A DNA stretch of 8,021 nucleotides, taken from contig CAYFSC010000143.1 in NCBI GenBank assembly GCA_964345695.1, forward strand, positions 1 to 8,021. Direction: 5' to 3'. Every line of letters begins with the position of its first letter. Position 1 is the stretch's first letter. The DNA is from CAYFSC01 sp964345695. GTDB taxonomy: Bacteria > Bacteroidota > Rhodothermia > Rhodothermales > Salinibacteraceae. Below the pieces are notes generated by a model that ran no database searches, was not told the DNA's origin, and saw only the letters and a program-made list of their open reading frames with translations. This document shows positions 1 to 6,351 of this stretch, piece after piece. The position numbers were made by a program, and so were the translations under genes.

Positions 1-16
1 GCAGGGCCGCTCTTGC

Positions 17-508
17 CTACCCGTACGCGACGAGCACCACGCCGGTGACGACCAGGACGAGCCCCAGCACGCGGCGCGACGTCACGGAAAAGACCGGAAG
101 GCCGAGCCAGCCGAAGTGGTCGGCCAGGGTCGAGAAGGCAAGGTTGGCCGCCACCGACACGCAGAGCGTAAGCGCGACACCGAGGTGAGGCACCACAATG
201 TTGGCCAGCATCACGAGCGTCACGCCCAGCACGCCGCCGACGAACAGCATGGCGGGCGTTCGGCGCAGATCCTGGAGGCGCTCTGCCCCCACCCGTGGCA
301 GAATCAGTAGTGTTGCGAAGCCGGTGCCAACGGCGTGCACCACGAAGGAGCTTTCAAGCGGCCCGATGTACTCGCCGAGTGTCGCGTTGAGCCGAACCAT
401 GACGGCGATGAAGACGCCCGCGACGATGCTCACGGCCACCGCGACGATCTGCTCTGGATCGGTGGGGACGCGAATGGAAGGGCGCGAAGATGAAGCGGAG
501 TTGGGCAT
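17..508 (-). CDS. YdcZ-type DMT superfamily membrane protein
   Basis: This is a 163-residue integral membrane protein of the DMT_YdcZ (formerly DUF606) kind, a small five-helix relative of EamA drug/metabolite transporters whose substrate is generally unknown. About five hydrophobic segments are visible, near residues 20-40, 53-71, 86-106, 107-127 and 146-162. The family-like stretch N41-A-T-L...G-P-L-E-S-S-F (to about residue 55) follows helix 1, and glycine-rich helices 3-4 contain GGVLG at 91-95. The length is near the usual 140-150 residues plus a polar Ser/Pro-rich N-terminal tail of about 18 residues. The start at 508 is the only Met before helix 1. No Shine-Dalgarno-like sequence precedes it. 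It begins 26 bases after the stop of the FabG-like dehydrogenase on the same strand, so the two probably share an mRNA. The family call is fairly firm; the transported compound cannot be told. Confidence 0.87.
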   Translation of the reverse strand: MPNSASSSRPSIRVPTDPEQIVAVAVSIVAGVFIAVMVRLNATLGEYIGPLESSFVVHAVGTGFATLLILPRVGAERLQDLRRTPAMLFVGGVLGVTLVMLANIVVPHLGVALTLCVSVAANLAFSTLADHFGWLGLPVFSVTSRRVLGLVLVVTGVVLVAYG

Positions 509-534
509 GCTGAGGGCGAATCGGAGGAAAGACG

Positions 535-1293
535 TCAGTGCACGTAGCTGCCGGCATTCACGTCGATGGTTGCGCCGGTGGCGTGGTCGGCGTGTCCGCT
601 GGCGAGAAACACGACGAACGGTGCCACGTCGTCCGGCTCCGTCAGTTCATCGAGAGCGAGGTCACTCGTGGCGTGGGCTTCGCCGTACGTGTCGATGAAG
701 TCCTGCGCCATGTCGGTGCGGGTGAATCCGGGCGCGACGGTGAATGCCACGACGCCGTCATCGCCGAAACCGCGCGCGATGGAGCGAGTGAGCGCTACGA
801 GGCCGCCCTTCGAGGCCGCGTAGGTCATGTAGTCGGGGGTGTCGCCGCGGAAAGCGGCCCGCGATGCAAGGTTGATGATGCGCCCGCCATCGCCGTCCCG
901 AAAATGCCGGATGGCTCGGCGGCACAGCACCTCCGGGGCCCGGAGGTTGACGTGCATCGTGTCTGCCCACGCGGTCTGCCAGTCGCCCATCGGTGTGTCC
1001 AGCGGCGTTGCAGGGGCGACGCCAGCATTGTTTACGAGCCCGTCGACGCGGCCGTACCTCGCCACGACATCCGACCAGAGTTGCCCCGCTGCGCGGAGGT
1101 CACGCAGGTCGGCCTGGAACGGCTGGGCGCCGTTTCCGCACGCCGACGCAACGGCATGGGCCGCCTCCTGGCTGCGGGCGTAGTGCACGGCAACGGTGGC
1201 GCCTGCAGCGGCGCAGGCTTCGGCAATGGCGCGTCCGATGCCGCGGCTCGCGCCGGTCACGAGCAGGGTGTGGTCGGTGAGGTCGAGGCGCAT
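535..1293 (-). CDS. FabG-like short-chain dehydrogenase/reductase (SDR)
   Basis: This is a 252-residue classical SDR oxidoreductase, a soluble Rossmann-fold enzyme that uses NAD(P)(H) to interconvert a carbonyl and an alcohol. The nucleotide-binding motif TGASRGIG is at residues 13-20, the structural NNAG motif at 88-91, the catalytic Asn at N116, the catalytic Ser at S144 and the YxxxK pair at Y158/K162. The C-terminal part (PGFTRTDMA, then a Thr-Gly-Ala-Thr-Ile-Asp-Val-Asn end) matches the FabG-like pattern. The end of strand 2 reads VHYARS, with R40 and S41, which hints at NADP(H); this is inference. The length is standard. The start at 1293 places the glycine motif at the usual distance from the N-terminus. 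It lies 113 bases downstream of glgP and 26 bases upstream of the YdcZ-type gene. Substrate is unknown. Possible roles include 3-oxoacyl-ACP reduction or sugar/polyol oxidation, but sequence alone does not separate them. Confidence 0.93.
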   Translation of the reverse strand: MRLDLTDHTLLVTGASRGIGRAIAEACAAAGATVAVHYARSQEAAHAVASACGNGAQPFQADLRDLRAAGQLWSDVVARYGRVDGLVNNAGVAPATPLDTPMGDWQTAWADTMHVNLRAPEVLCRRAIRHFRDGDGGRIINLASRAAFRGDTPDYMTYAASKGGLVALTRSIARGFGDDGVVAFTVAPGFTRTDMAQDFIDTYGEAHATSDLALDELTEPDDVAPFVVFLASGHADHATGATIDVNAGSYVH

Positions 1294-1406
1294 GCGGGGC
1301 GGATGGGACGGATGCGGCAGAGCGGCACGGTTGGTTCCGCACCTGGGATCGCTGGTGGCGGCAGAAGAGGCGAGAGGGCGTACTGAACTCGATGCATTCC
1401 CGGCGG

Positions 1407-3461
1407 TCAGACGCCAGCCCGGACGCGATACATCTGCTCCACGTATTCGATGACCATGCGCTTGGCACTGAAAGGGGCGGGCAGGCCGGTCATGGCCTCG
1501 CGCATCTTGGCAATCCAGTCCGTCGGCAGGCCGTCGGCGTCGCGCTCGTAGAACGCGGGGATGACGTGGTCCTCCAGCTGCGTGTAGAGCGATGCGGCGT
1601 CCTCACGGTCTTGCACCTCCGGGTCTTCGGCGCCGTAGTCGCCCGAGGGCTCCGGACCGATGGCCCAGCCGTTGTCGCCGTTGTACCCTTCGGGCCACCA
1701 GCCGTCGAGGACGCTCAAGTTGAGCCCCCCGTGCGCAGCAATTTTCTGTCCCGACGTGCCGCTGGCTTCGAGCGGACGGCGCGGGTTGTTGAGCCACACG
1801 TCGCATCCGGAGACGAGCATGCGTCCGATCTCCATGTCGTAGCCTTCAAGGAAGACCACCTTTCCGGCAAAGCCTTCCTGCTGGCTGATCTCGTAGATGC
1901 GCTGGATGAAGCGTTTGCCGCCGTCGTCGGCCGGGTGGGCCTTGCCGGCGTATAGAAGCTGGATCGGCCGGTCGTCGTCTGCGAAGAGGGACCGTGCACG
2001 CTCCAGGTCGCGGAAGATGAGCGGGGCGCGTTTGTACGTGGCAAAGCGGCGCGCGAAGCCAATCGTCAGCGCATCGGGGTCGAGGTCTGGGTGCATCGGG
2101 AGCGTCTGCGCCTGCACGTGCTGGGTGACGAAGTCGACCAGACGCTGACGCAGGGCGCAGCGGTAGGTCCACAGGACGTCGTCGGGCACGGCGTCAAACC
2201 CGTCCCAGAAGGAGGGATCGTGGCGGCGCCGGAGCCAGTCGTCGCCCAGGTGGTCGCGAATGAATGCGCGAGCAGGGGGCGCCGTCCACGTGGGCAGATG
2301 CACACCGTTCGTGATATGGTCGATGGGCACCTCGTCAAGCTCGCGATCGGGATACATGTCTTGCCACTGCTGGCGTGCCACGTGTCCGTTCAGCTTCGAG
2401 ACGCCGTTGCGAGCGCGTGACAGCTTGATGCCGAGCACCGTCATGCAGAACGGCTCGGCGGGGTCCTCCGGATTGGCGCGCCCGTAGGCAAGGAGGTCGC
2501 GCGGGCTGAGGTCAAGCTGGTGGCGAAAGCCCTCCAACTGGTCGTTGAAGAGGCCGGGCGGAAAGCGGTCGTGCCCCGCCGGAACGGGGGTGTGGGTGGT
2601 AAAGACACAGTGGTCGCGCACCCAGGCCTCGGCGTCGGGCTCCACGTCGCCGGCGTCCATGCGCTCGCGCAGCAGCTCCAGCATGAGAAAGGCACAGTGG
2701 CCTTCGTTGCCGTGGTAGACGTCGGGTGTGACGTCGAGGGCGCGGAGCAGCCGCAACCCGCCGATGCCGAGCACCAATTCCTGCTGCAGGCGCTGCTTGT
2801 TGCCGCCACTGTAGAGCCGACGCGTAAGCGCACGCATCGACTCCGAATTGGCGTCCACGTCCGTGTCCAGCAGGTACAGATCCACGCGGCCCAGCTGGAT
2901 GTGCCACGCCTGGACTTCTACCGGATCCGTGCCGATCGTCACCTGCACCGTGACGGGGGCGCCGCTCTCGTCGGTGACGCGCTCCATCGGGTGCTGATCG
3001 GGATCGAGGACCGGATTGGCAGCCTGCTGCCAGCCGTCCGCGTTGAACGACTGCTTGAAGTAACCCTCCTTGAGGAACATGCCGACTGCCGTAAAGGGCA
3101 GGCCGAGATCGGAGGCCGCCTTGGTGTGATCGCCGGCCAGCACGCCGAGCCCGCCCGAGTACAGGGGCATGCTCTCGTGCAACCCGTACTCCATGCAGAA
3201 ATAGGCCGTCTCCGGCGGATTGTCGAAGTGCGGCTCCTGCTCCAGATAGTCGGTAAAGGTCGAGTACACCGCGTCGACGTCCGACTGGAAGTCGGGGTCG
3301 GCCAGCACATCGTCATCGGCGGCGTGGAGGGCGGCACGCGGCGTGTTGCGCGACGCACGGTACGCCTCCGGATTGACGCGCTTGAAGAGGTCGCGGGCTG
3401 CCGGGGTCCAGCTCCACCAGAGATTATCGGCCAGCGCGTCGAGTTTTTCGCGAGTTGTCAT
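1407..3461 (-). CDS. glgP: Alpha-glucan (glycogen/maltodextrin) phosphorylase, short form
   Basis: This 684-residue cytoplasmic GT35 enzyme cleaves terminal alpha-1,4 glucosyl units of glycogen or maltodextrin with phosphate, giving glucose-1-phosphate. It is the short bacterial/archaeal form with an N-terminal DUF3417 segment (about residues 1-105, including ADNLWWSW near 11-18). YSGGLGVLAGDH is at 101-112, NEGHCAF at 252-258 and the TTHTPVPAGHDRF stretch at 288-300. The phosphate/PLP site RRFATYKR is at 471-478; R472 and K477 correspond to rabbit R569 and K574. EASGTSGQK is at 565-573, with K573 the PLP-Schiff-base lysine. Residue K+4 is His577 where E. coli and rabbit enzymes have Asn. The regulatory N-terminal region of animal phosphorylases is absent. 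The protein is strongly acidic with few lysines, as in salt-adapted proteomes. The start at 3461 lies just before the conserved TREKLDALADNLWW opening; no Shine-Dalgarno is seen. Neighbours are SDR genes on the same strand, with no other glycogen gene in view. Confidence 0.96.
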   Translation of the reverse strand: MTTREKLDALADNLWWSWTPAARDLFKRVNPEAYRASRNTPRAALHAADDDVLADPDFQSDVDAVYSTFTDYLEQEPHFDNPPETAYFCMEYGLHESMPLYSGGLGVLAGDHTKAASDLGLPFTAVGMFLKEGYFKQSFNADGWQQAANPVLDPDQHPMERVTDESGAPVTVQVTIGTDPVEVQAWHIQLGRVDLYLLDTDVDANSESMRALTRRLYSGGNKQRLQQELVLGIGGLRLLRALDVTPDVYHGNEGHCAFLMLELLRERMDAGDVEPDAEAWVRDHCVFTTHTPVPAGHDRFPPGLFNDQLEGFRHQLDLSPRDLLAYGRANPEDPAEPFCMTVLGIKLSRARNGVSKLNGHVARQQWQDMYPDRELDEVPIDHITNGVHLPTWTAPPARAFIRDHLGDDWLRRRHDPSFWDGFDAVPDDVLWTYRCALRQRLVDFVTQHVQAQTLPMHPDLDPDALTIGFARRFATYKRAPLIFRDLERARSLFADDDRPIQLLYAGKAHPADDGGKRFIQRIYEISQQEGFAGKVVFLEGYDMEIGRMLVSGCDVWLNNPRRPLEASGTSGQKIAAHGGLNLSVLDGWWPEGYNGDNGWAIGPEPSGDYGAEDPEVQDREDAASLYTQLEDHVIPAFYERDADGLPTDWIAKMREAMTGLPAPFSAKRMVIEYVEQMYRVRAGV

Positions 3462-3493
3462 TCGTCAGAAAGGTGGGTTGAAAGAACAGGGTG

Positions 3494-3512
3494 CCCTGCT
3501 GTTAAGGCAGGG
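3494..3512 (-). other. Small hairpin in the presumed glgP 5' leader
   Basis: CCCTGC (3494-3499) and GCAGGG (3507-3512) are a perfect 6-base inverted repeat around a 7-base loop, 33 bases before the glgP start on the transcribed strand. It could fold in the leader RNA, but short GC-rich inverted repeats of this size are common by chance here. Confidence 0.25.
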
Positions 3513-3680
3513 GAGAGGGCAGGCAGTCCATTTCGCGTCCGGCTCCCAATGCAATTCGAGGGTGAATCGCTGAACGGAGAGCCCGACCGCCGGTCAGCAT
3601 GCAGCGTTGCGGCGGACATCTGGAGCGCGATGGACTGAAAAACAGGAAGAAAACGCATTACAGGGTCGGAATGGGCAGGG

Positions 3681-3727
3681 GGCATGCCAAGCCAGATCCG
3701 TGAAATTTCAATGACGGACGCCGTCAT
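3681..3727. promoter_or_regulatory. Three adjacent palindromes, candidate operator or weak terminator
   Basis: Three perfect inverted repeats lie within 47 bases: GGCATGCC (3681-3688), TGAAATTTCA (3701-3710) and, directly abutting it, ATGACGG-ACG-CCGTCAT (3711-3727; 7-base arms, 3-base loop). Read on the minus strand, the last one is a hairpin about 163 bases past the upstream dehydrogenase stop, followed by the AT-rich TGAAATTTCA. It might therefore act as a weak terminator. Alternatively, the symmetrical sites suit binding of dimeric regulators upstream of glgP. No T-run typical of a strong intrinsic terminator is present. The repeats are directly visible; their function is inference. Confidence 0.4.
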
Positions 3728-3766
3728 ACTCTACGTTTCGGGTGCGGGATCCGCGTCGGACGTTGC

Positions 3767-3800
3767 CGTTCGAGGGGGGGCGTTCGAGAAGGGCTCTCGA
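3767..3800. repeat. CGTTCGAG direct repeat plus TCGAGA/TCTCGA inverted repeat
   Basis: CGTTCGAG occurs at 3767-3774 and again at 3781-3788, 14 bases start to start, separated by a G-run. The second copy overlaps an inverted repeat TCGAGA (3784-3789) and TCTCGA (3795-3800) with a 5-base loop. It lies 90 bases past the stop of the dihydropteridine-reductase-like gene. It has no U-run in that direction, so it is a poor terminator candidate. Confidence 0.35.
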
Positions 3801-3889
3801 TGCTGCTCTTCCGGGGCGCCGACGGTCTCGCTGCGAGCGCACAGCTTCGGCCCTGTACTTCTGCAGCCGAAAAGCAAACCGCCGGATCC

Positions 3890-4576
3890 CTACGCCACAG
3901 TGTGTACCTTCAGCTCGGGAATATGGCCTCGCGGCGAGCGCGTCGCCAGGTGCAGCATCCCGTCGGCCAACTCGGTTGGGGCGATCCACGTGGCTGGGTC
4001 GGCGTCGGGCATGGCCTCACGGTTGGCCGGCGTGTCGACGACGCCCATCGGGTAGAGCACACTCACACGCACGCCGTCCTCCCGAAACTCGGCGTCGAGC
4101 GATTTGCAGTACGACGCGACGGCACCCTTGGATGCAGCATAGAGGGCCGCCTGGGCCTGGCCATTTTCGGCCGCCGGGGCGGAGACGCCACACAGAAAGC
4201 CGTGGTCCTGCTTCGCAAGGACCGGAAGCGCCGCCCGTGCCGTGTTGAACAGGGTCTCGACGTTCATCTCCATCATGTGCGTGTAGTCGCCCGTCGTGGC
4301 CGCGTCGGCTGCCTGCATGGCAAAGCCACCGGCGATGGCGAGCACGGCGTCGATCCCCTCGGCGTCGGTGCCGATGGTCTGGAAGACGTCGCGGGTGGCC
4401 GCCACGTCGAGCAGATTGCAGTCGAACGCCAGCGCGCTGGGGTGGGCCGACTGCATGGCCTCCAGGTTCTCGGCGCCGTAGTCGATCAGGGCGAGGTTCC
4501 ATCCGGCATTGGCGAAGACTTGGGCCGTGGTGGATCCGATGGCACCGGCAGCACCGGTAATGGCAACAGTAGGCAT
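3890..4576 (-). CDS. Short-chain dehydrogenase resembling dihydropteridine reductase (QDPR-like SDR)
   Basis: This is a 228-residue NAD(P)-dependent SDR. The glycine motif TGAAGAIG is at 7-14 and D32 closes strand 2, which usually favours NAD(H). AGG at 82-84 replaces the common NAG motif. N105, S132, Y146 and K150 form the catalytic set. The C-terminal block VDTPANREAMPDAD (180-193) followed by W197 matches my recollection of quinonoid dihydropteridine reductases (DTPMNRK.MP.AD...W), and the AGG motif is shared with them. A role in reducing quinonoid dihydropterin, or a related quinonoid compound, is therefore possible but not proven. The frame stays open to 4819, but the start at 4576 is preferred because the fold begins exactly there (MPTVAITG) and the extra residues look non-coding. 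A Met at 4588 is an alternative. No Shine-Dalgarno is seen. It is first in the leftward gene series and divergent from the PiT permease. Confidence 0.9.
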   Translation of the reverse strand: MPTVAITGAAGAIGSTTAQVFANAGWNLALIDYGAENLEAMQSAHPSALAFDCNLLDVAATRDVFQTIGTDAEGIDAVLAIAGGFAMQAADAATTGDYTHMMEMNVETLFNTARAALPVLAKQDHGFLCGVSAPAAENGQAQAALYAASKGAVASYCKSLDAEFREDGVRVSVLYPMGVVDTPANREAMPDADPATWIAPTELADGMLHLATRSPRGHIPELKVHTVA

Positions 4577-4746
4577 CGTTCGGAGCATGCGTTGTGGAAC
4601 GGGCATGTGAGGCCCACAGAAACGTGGAGCGACGGTCCGGTGATTCCGAGCACCAAACCGCAGTATTCTCGCTCGTTCGAACCGGACCCCCTTTCTATTC
4701 TCGGCACAGGAAATGGACCGTGCGTCCGCTTCTCGTTCGATGCCGC

Positions 4747-4782
4747 GCCTCGGTCGACGAGCCTCGGTGTGTTTTCGACGAG
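4747..4782. repeat. Composite short direct repeat
   Basis: GCCTCGGT occurs at 4747-4754 and 4761-4768, and TCGACGAG at 4754-4761 and 4775-4782, in the same order. The arrangement looks like one 14-base unit duplicated in tandem, with a 7-base T/G-rich insertion in the second copy. It lies about 170-205 bases before the start of the QDPR-like dehydrogenase and could be a pair of regulator sites or a replication-slippage product. Confidence 0.4.
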
Positions 4783-4803
4783 ATCCGCTGGGAACGGCGC
4801 TGC

Positions 4804-4826
4804 GCCCGCCTGTAAACACGGCGGGC
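4804..4826. other. Strong GC-rich hairpin in the divergent gap
   Basis: GCCCGCC (4804-4810) and GGCGGGC (4820-4826) form a perfect 7-base stem. Inside, TGT (4811-4813) and ACA (4816-4818) can pair to extend it with a single bulged C, leaving a 2-base loop. No T-run follows on either strand, so it is unlikely to be an intrinsic terminator. An operator or cruciform-type site is possible. Confidence 0.4.
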
Positions 4827-5019
4827 CGACCCTGGGCGCGACTCTCGGGTTTCGGTACGCAACACCTGTGCGGGAGGGGCGCGGGCCGCGTGGAAGACCG
4901 GTACGGTCATCGTCCCGACAGCGTCGAGCCAATGCCGCATGCAAGGCCGGAACAAGCTCCGTTCCGAGGCCTTCCGCTGCCCTGGCCGCGCGCTCACGAA
5001 CCGTAATGCCGTATTAAGC

Positions 5020-6081
5020 ATGGATCCATCGGTACTGCTCCTCCTCGGGGTGGTGACGGCCGCCTTCGTGGGCGTCAACATCGGAGGCTCCTCGACGGGC
5101 GTTGCCTTCGGCCCGGCAGCCGGCAGCGGTCTGCTGTCGACATGGCAGTCCGCCGGGTTGATGGCCGTCTTCGCCCTGCTCGGCGGAGCGACCGTAGGCC
5201 GGAACGTTGTCGAAACCCTCGGACAGGGATTCGTCCCCTCGGACTATTTTACCCTCAGCGCATCGATCATCGTCCTTTTCTTCATCGGCCTCGGCATCCT
5301 GCTCGGGAACGTTCTGAAGGTCTCGACCAGCACAAGCATGACCGCCGTCGCGACGGTCGTGGGGATGGGGTCGGCCCTCGGGGTGCTCAACTGGCAGACC
5401 GTCGGTATCGTGGTCATGTGGTGGTTCCTCGCGCCCATGATCGGCTTCTGGCTCTGCGTCTTCATCGGCCGGTACCTCTACGACGAGATTGTAGCCCAAC
5501 TGGACCTCGGGGGCACTGGCAACGGCGGGGTCGCACGGTTTGTCGTGATCGGCATCGGCTGCTACATGGCGTTCTCGGCCGGCGCTTCGAACACCGCCAA
5601 TGCGGTCGCCCCGCTGGTAGGCTCAGGCCAAGTTGGAATGCTGACGGGCGTTCTCCTCGGCGGAGTAGCGATTGGGATCGGGGCGTTCCTCCTCGGCCCG
5701 CGGACCCTGGAGACCGTCGGGCAAGACATCACCAACCTGACGCTCGAGGCTTCACTGCTCGTCGAGGTCCTCGCGGCAACAATCCTCACGGGGTTGAGCT
5801 GGGCCGGAATTCCGGCGAGTCTCGCGGTCGTCCTGACGACGTGTGTCATCGGACTCGGGTGGGGACGCGCCAGCCGTCGCATTCCGATGGAGGCCCTGGT
5901 CAGTCCGCAGGGATTTACCATCGGGAACCGATCGGAGTGGACGGAGGATCAGCTTGAGCTTTACGATCCGGCCACGACGAAGCGGATTCTTTTCACCTGG
6001 ATTGCCTCGCCCACGGTGGCGGGGGTCGCCGCGTATGCTGTATTCTACCTGGGGCAGCAGTTTGGCCTGCTGTCTCCCTGA
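5020..6081 (+). CDS. PiT-family inorganic phosphate/anion permease, variant subfamily
   Basis: This 353-residue polytopic membrane protein belongs to the PHO4/PiT family, which imports phosphate (or sulfate) by ion symport. It shows about ten hydrophobic segments in two related halves. The first-half signature at 20-37 reads NIGGSSTGVAFGP followed by AAGSG. The second-half signature is GASNTANAVAPLVGSG (188-203). The usual motif in both halves is GANDxAN, so the Asp is missing in both. VSTSTS (101-106) stands where many members have PVSTTH, and the second-half counterpart is PASL. A charged loop lies around 312-340, with a last helix near the C-terminus. The start at 5020 is chosen because the first helix begins there. 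An upstream in-frame ATG at 4939 adds 27 residues (MQGRNKLRSE...) that look untranslated. TATTAAGC precedes the ATG and no Shine-Dalgarno is seen. Membership is firm. Phosphate as the substrate is likely but less certain because of the altered motifs. Confidence 0.9.
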   Translation: MDPSVLLLLGVVTAAFVGVNIGGSSTGVAFGPAAGSGLLSTWQSAGLMAVFALLGGATVGRNVVETLGQGFVPSDYFTLSASIIVLFFIGLGILLGNVLKVSTSTSMTAVATVVGMGSALGVLNWQTVGIVVMWWFLAPMIGFWLCVFIGRYLYDEIVAQLDLGGTGNGGVARFVVIGIGCYMAFSAGASNTANAVAPLVGSGQVGMLTGVLLGGVAIGIGAFLLGPRTLETVGQDITNLTLEASLLVEVLAATILTGLSWAGIPASLAVVLTTCVIGLGWGRASRRIPMEALVSPQGFTIGNRSEWTEDQLELYDPATTKRILFTWIASPTVAGVAAYAVFYLGQQFGLLSP

Positions 6082-6351
6082 GGCCCGTGGCGCGGACCTC
6101 CATGCCCGGCGAGAGCCCGCTACCAGGCACATCGTCTGGGCGGCGCGGGACAGGGGCGTTGAACGATTGCCGAAACGCTCGAGCGGCTCCGGTCAGGGAC
6201 TGTAGAGGGACGCCGGGCCTCAACATCAGATTTTGTCCCACAGGCCGGGACGGGCGGCGGCAGGAACGCGTTGCGTGTCGGGGCGTGGCATCGGTGGAGC
6301 CGCGCGAAAGCTCCGCACTCTCCCGTTCTTCTCATCGACAACTCCCCCTTT

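Larger units (their letters stand above)
3462..3889. promoter_or_regulatory. Intergenic leader upstream of glgP with clustered palindromes
   Basis: These 428 bases separate the dihydropteridine-reductase-like gene from glgP, both read leftward. No convincing gene is present. A frame on the minus strand from 3727 to 3458 is open, but its third codon positions are mixed in base content, unlike the GC-rich third positions of neighbouring genes. The stretch is locally less GC-rich around 3640-3730. It contains several inverted repeats, listed separately, and must hold the glgP promoter if glgP is not read through from upstream. I could not fix a -10/-33 pair of the Bacteroidota type. Confidence 0.5.
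4577..5019. promoter_or_regulatory. Divergent intergenic region with short repeats
   Basis: These 443 bases lie between two divergently read genes and should contain promoters for both the QDPR-like dehydrogenase (leftward) and the PiT permease (rightward). I see no supported gene. Frames crossing it give Arg/Pro/Ser-rich translations with no recognisable pattern. It holds a strong hairpin at 4804-4826, a small composite direct repeat at 4747-4782, and a 9-base direct repeat CTCGTTCGA at 4672-4680 and 4732-4740. An inverted pair GGTCCGG (4634-4640) and CCGGACC (4682-4688) is also present. No clear -10/-35 or Bacteroidota-type promoter or Pho-box could be assigned by eye. Confidence 0.45.

Noticed and set aside
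198..3638. Long plus-strand open frames antisense to the FabG-like gene and glgP (for example 538-1386 and 2520-3638)
   Set aside because: These are typical shadow frames of GC-rich genes. Their translations lack recognisable motifs, whereas the minus-strand frames carry complete enzyme families.
3458..3727. An 89-codon open frame on the minus strand that begins inside the palindrome at 3711-3727 and overlaps the glgP start as ATGA, suggesting a coupled leader peptide
   Set aside because: Third codon positions are mixed in base content rather than GC-rich as in the real genes. The translation is Ser/Pro-rich without a recognisable fold and its start lies in a palindrome. The ATGA overlap alone is weak evidence.
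4671..4690. GTTCGAAC with flanking CCGG, resembling a tRNA T-arm
   Set aside because: No matching acceptor, D-arm or anticodon arm can be found around it, so no tRNA gene is supported.
4577..4819. An 81-residue N-terminal extension of the QDPR-like dehydrogenase
   Set aside because: The Rossmann fold starts right at the Met at 4576. The extension is Arg-rich and unlike the acidic proteins here, and it crosses the hairpin and repeats of the divergent region.
4939..5019. A 27-residue extension of the PiT permease
   Set aside because: It is polar and basic with no signal-like pattern, and the family's first helix begins directly after the Met at 5020.
6216..6251. Short inverted repeats (GGCCT/AGGCC and GTCCC/GGGAC) upstream of the coiled-coil gene as a terminator or regulatory RNA
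   Set aside because: The arms are only five bases and mutually competing; such matches are expected by chance in DNA this GC-rich.
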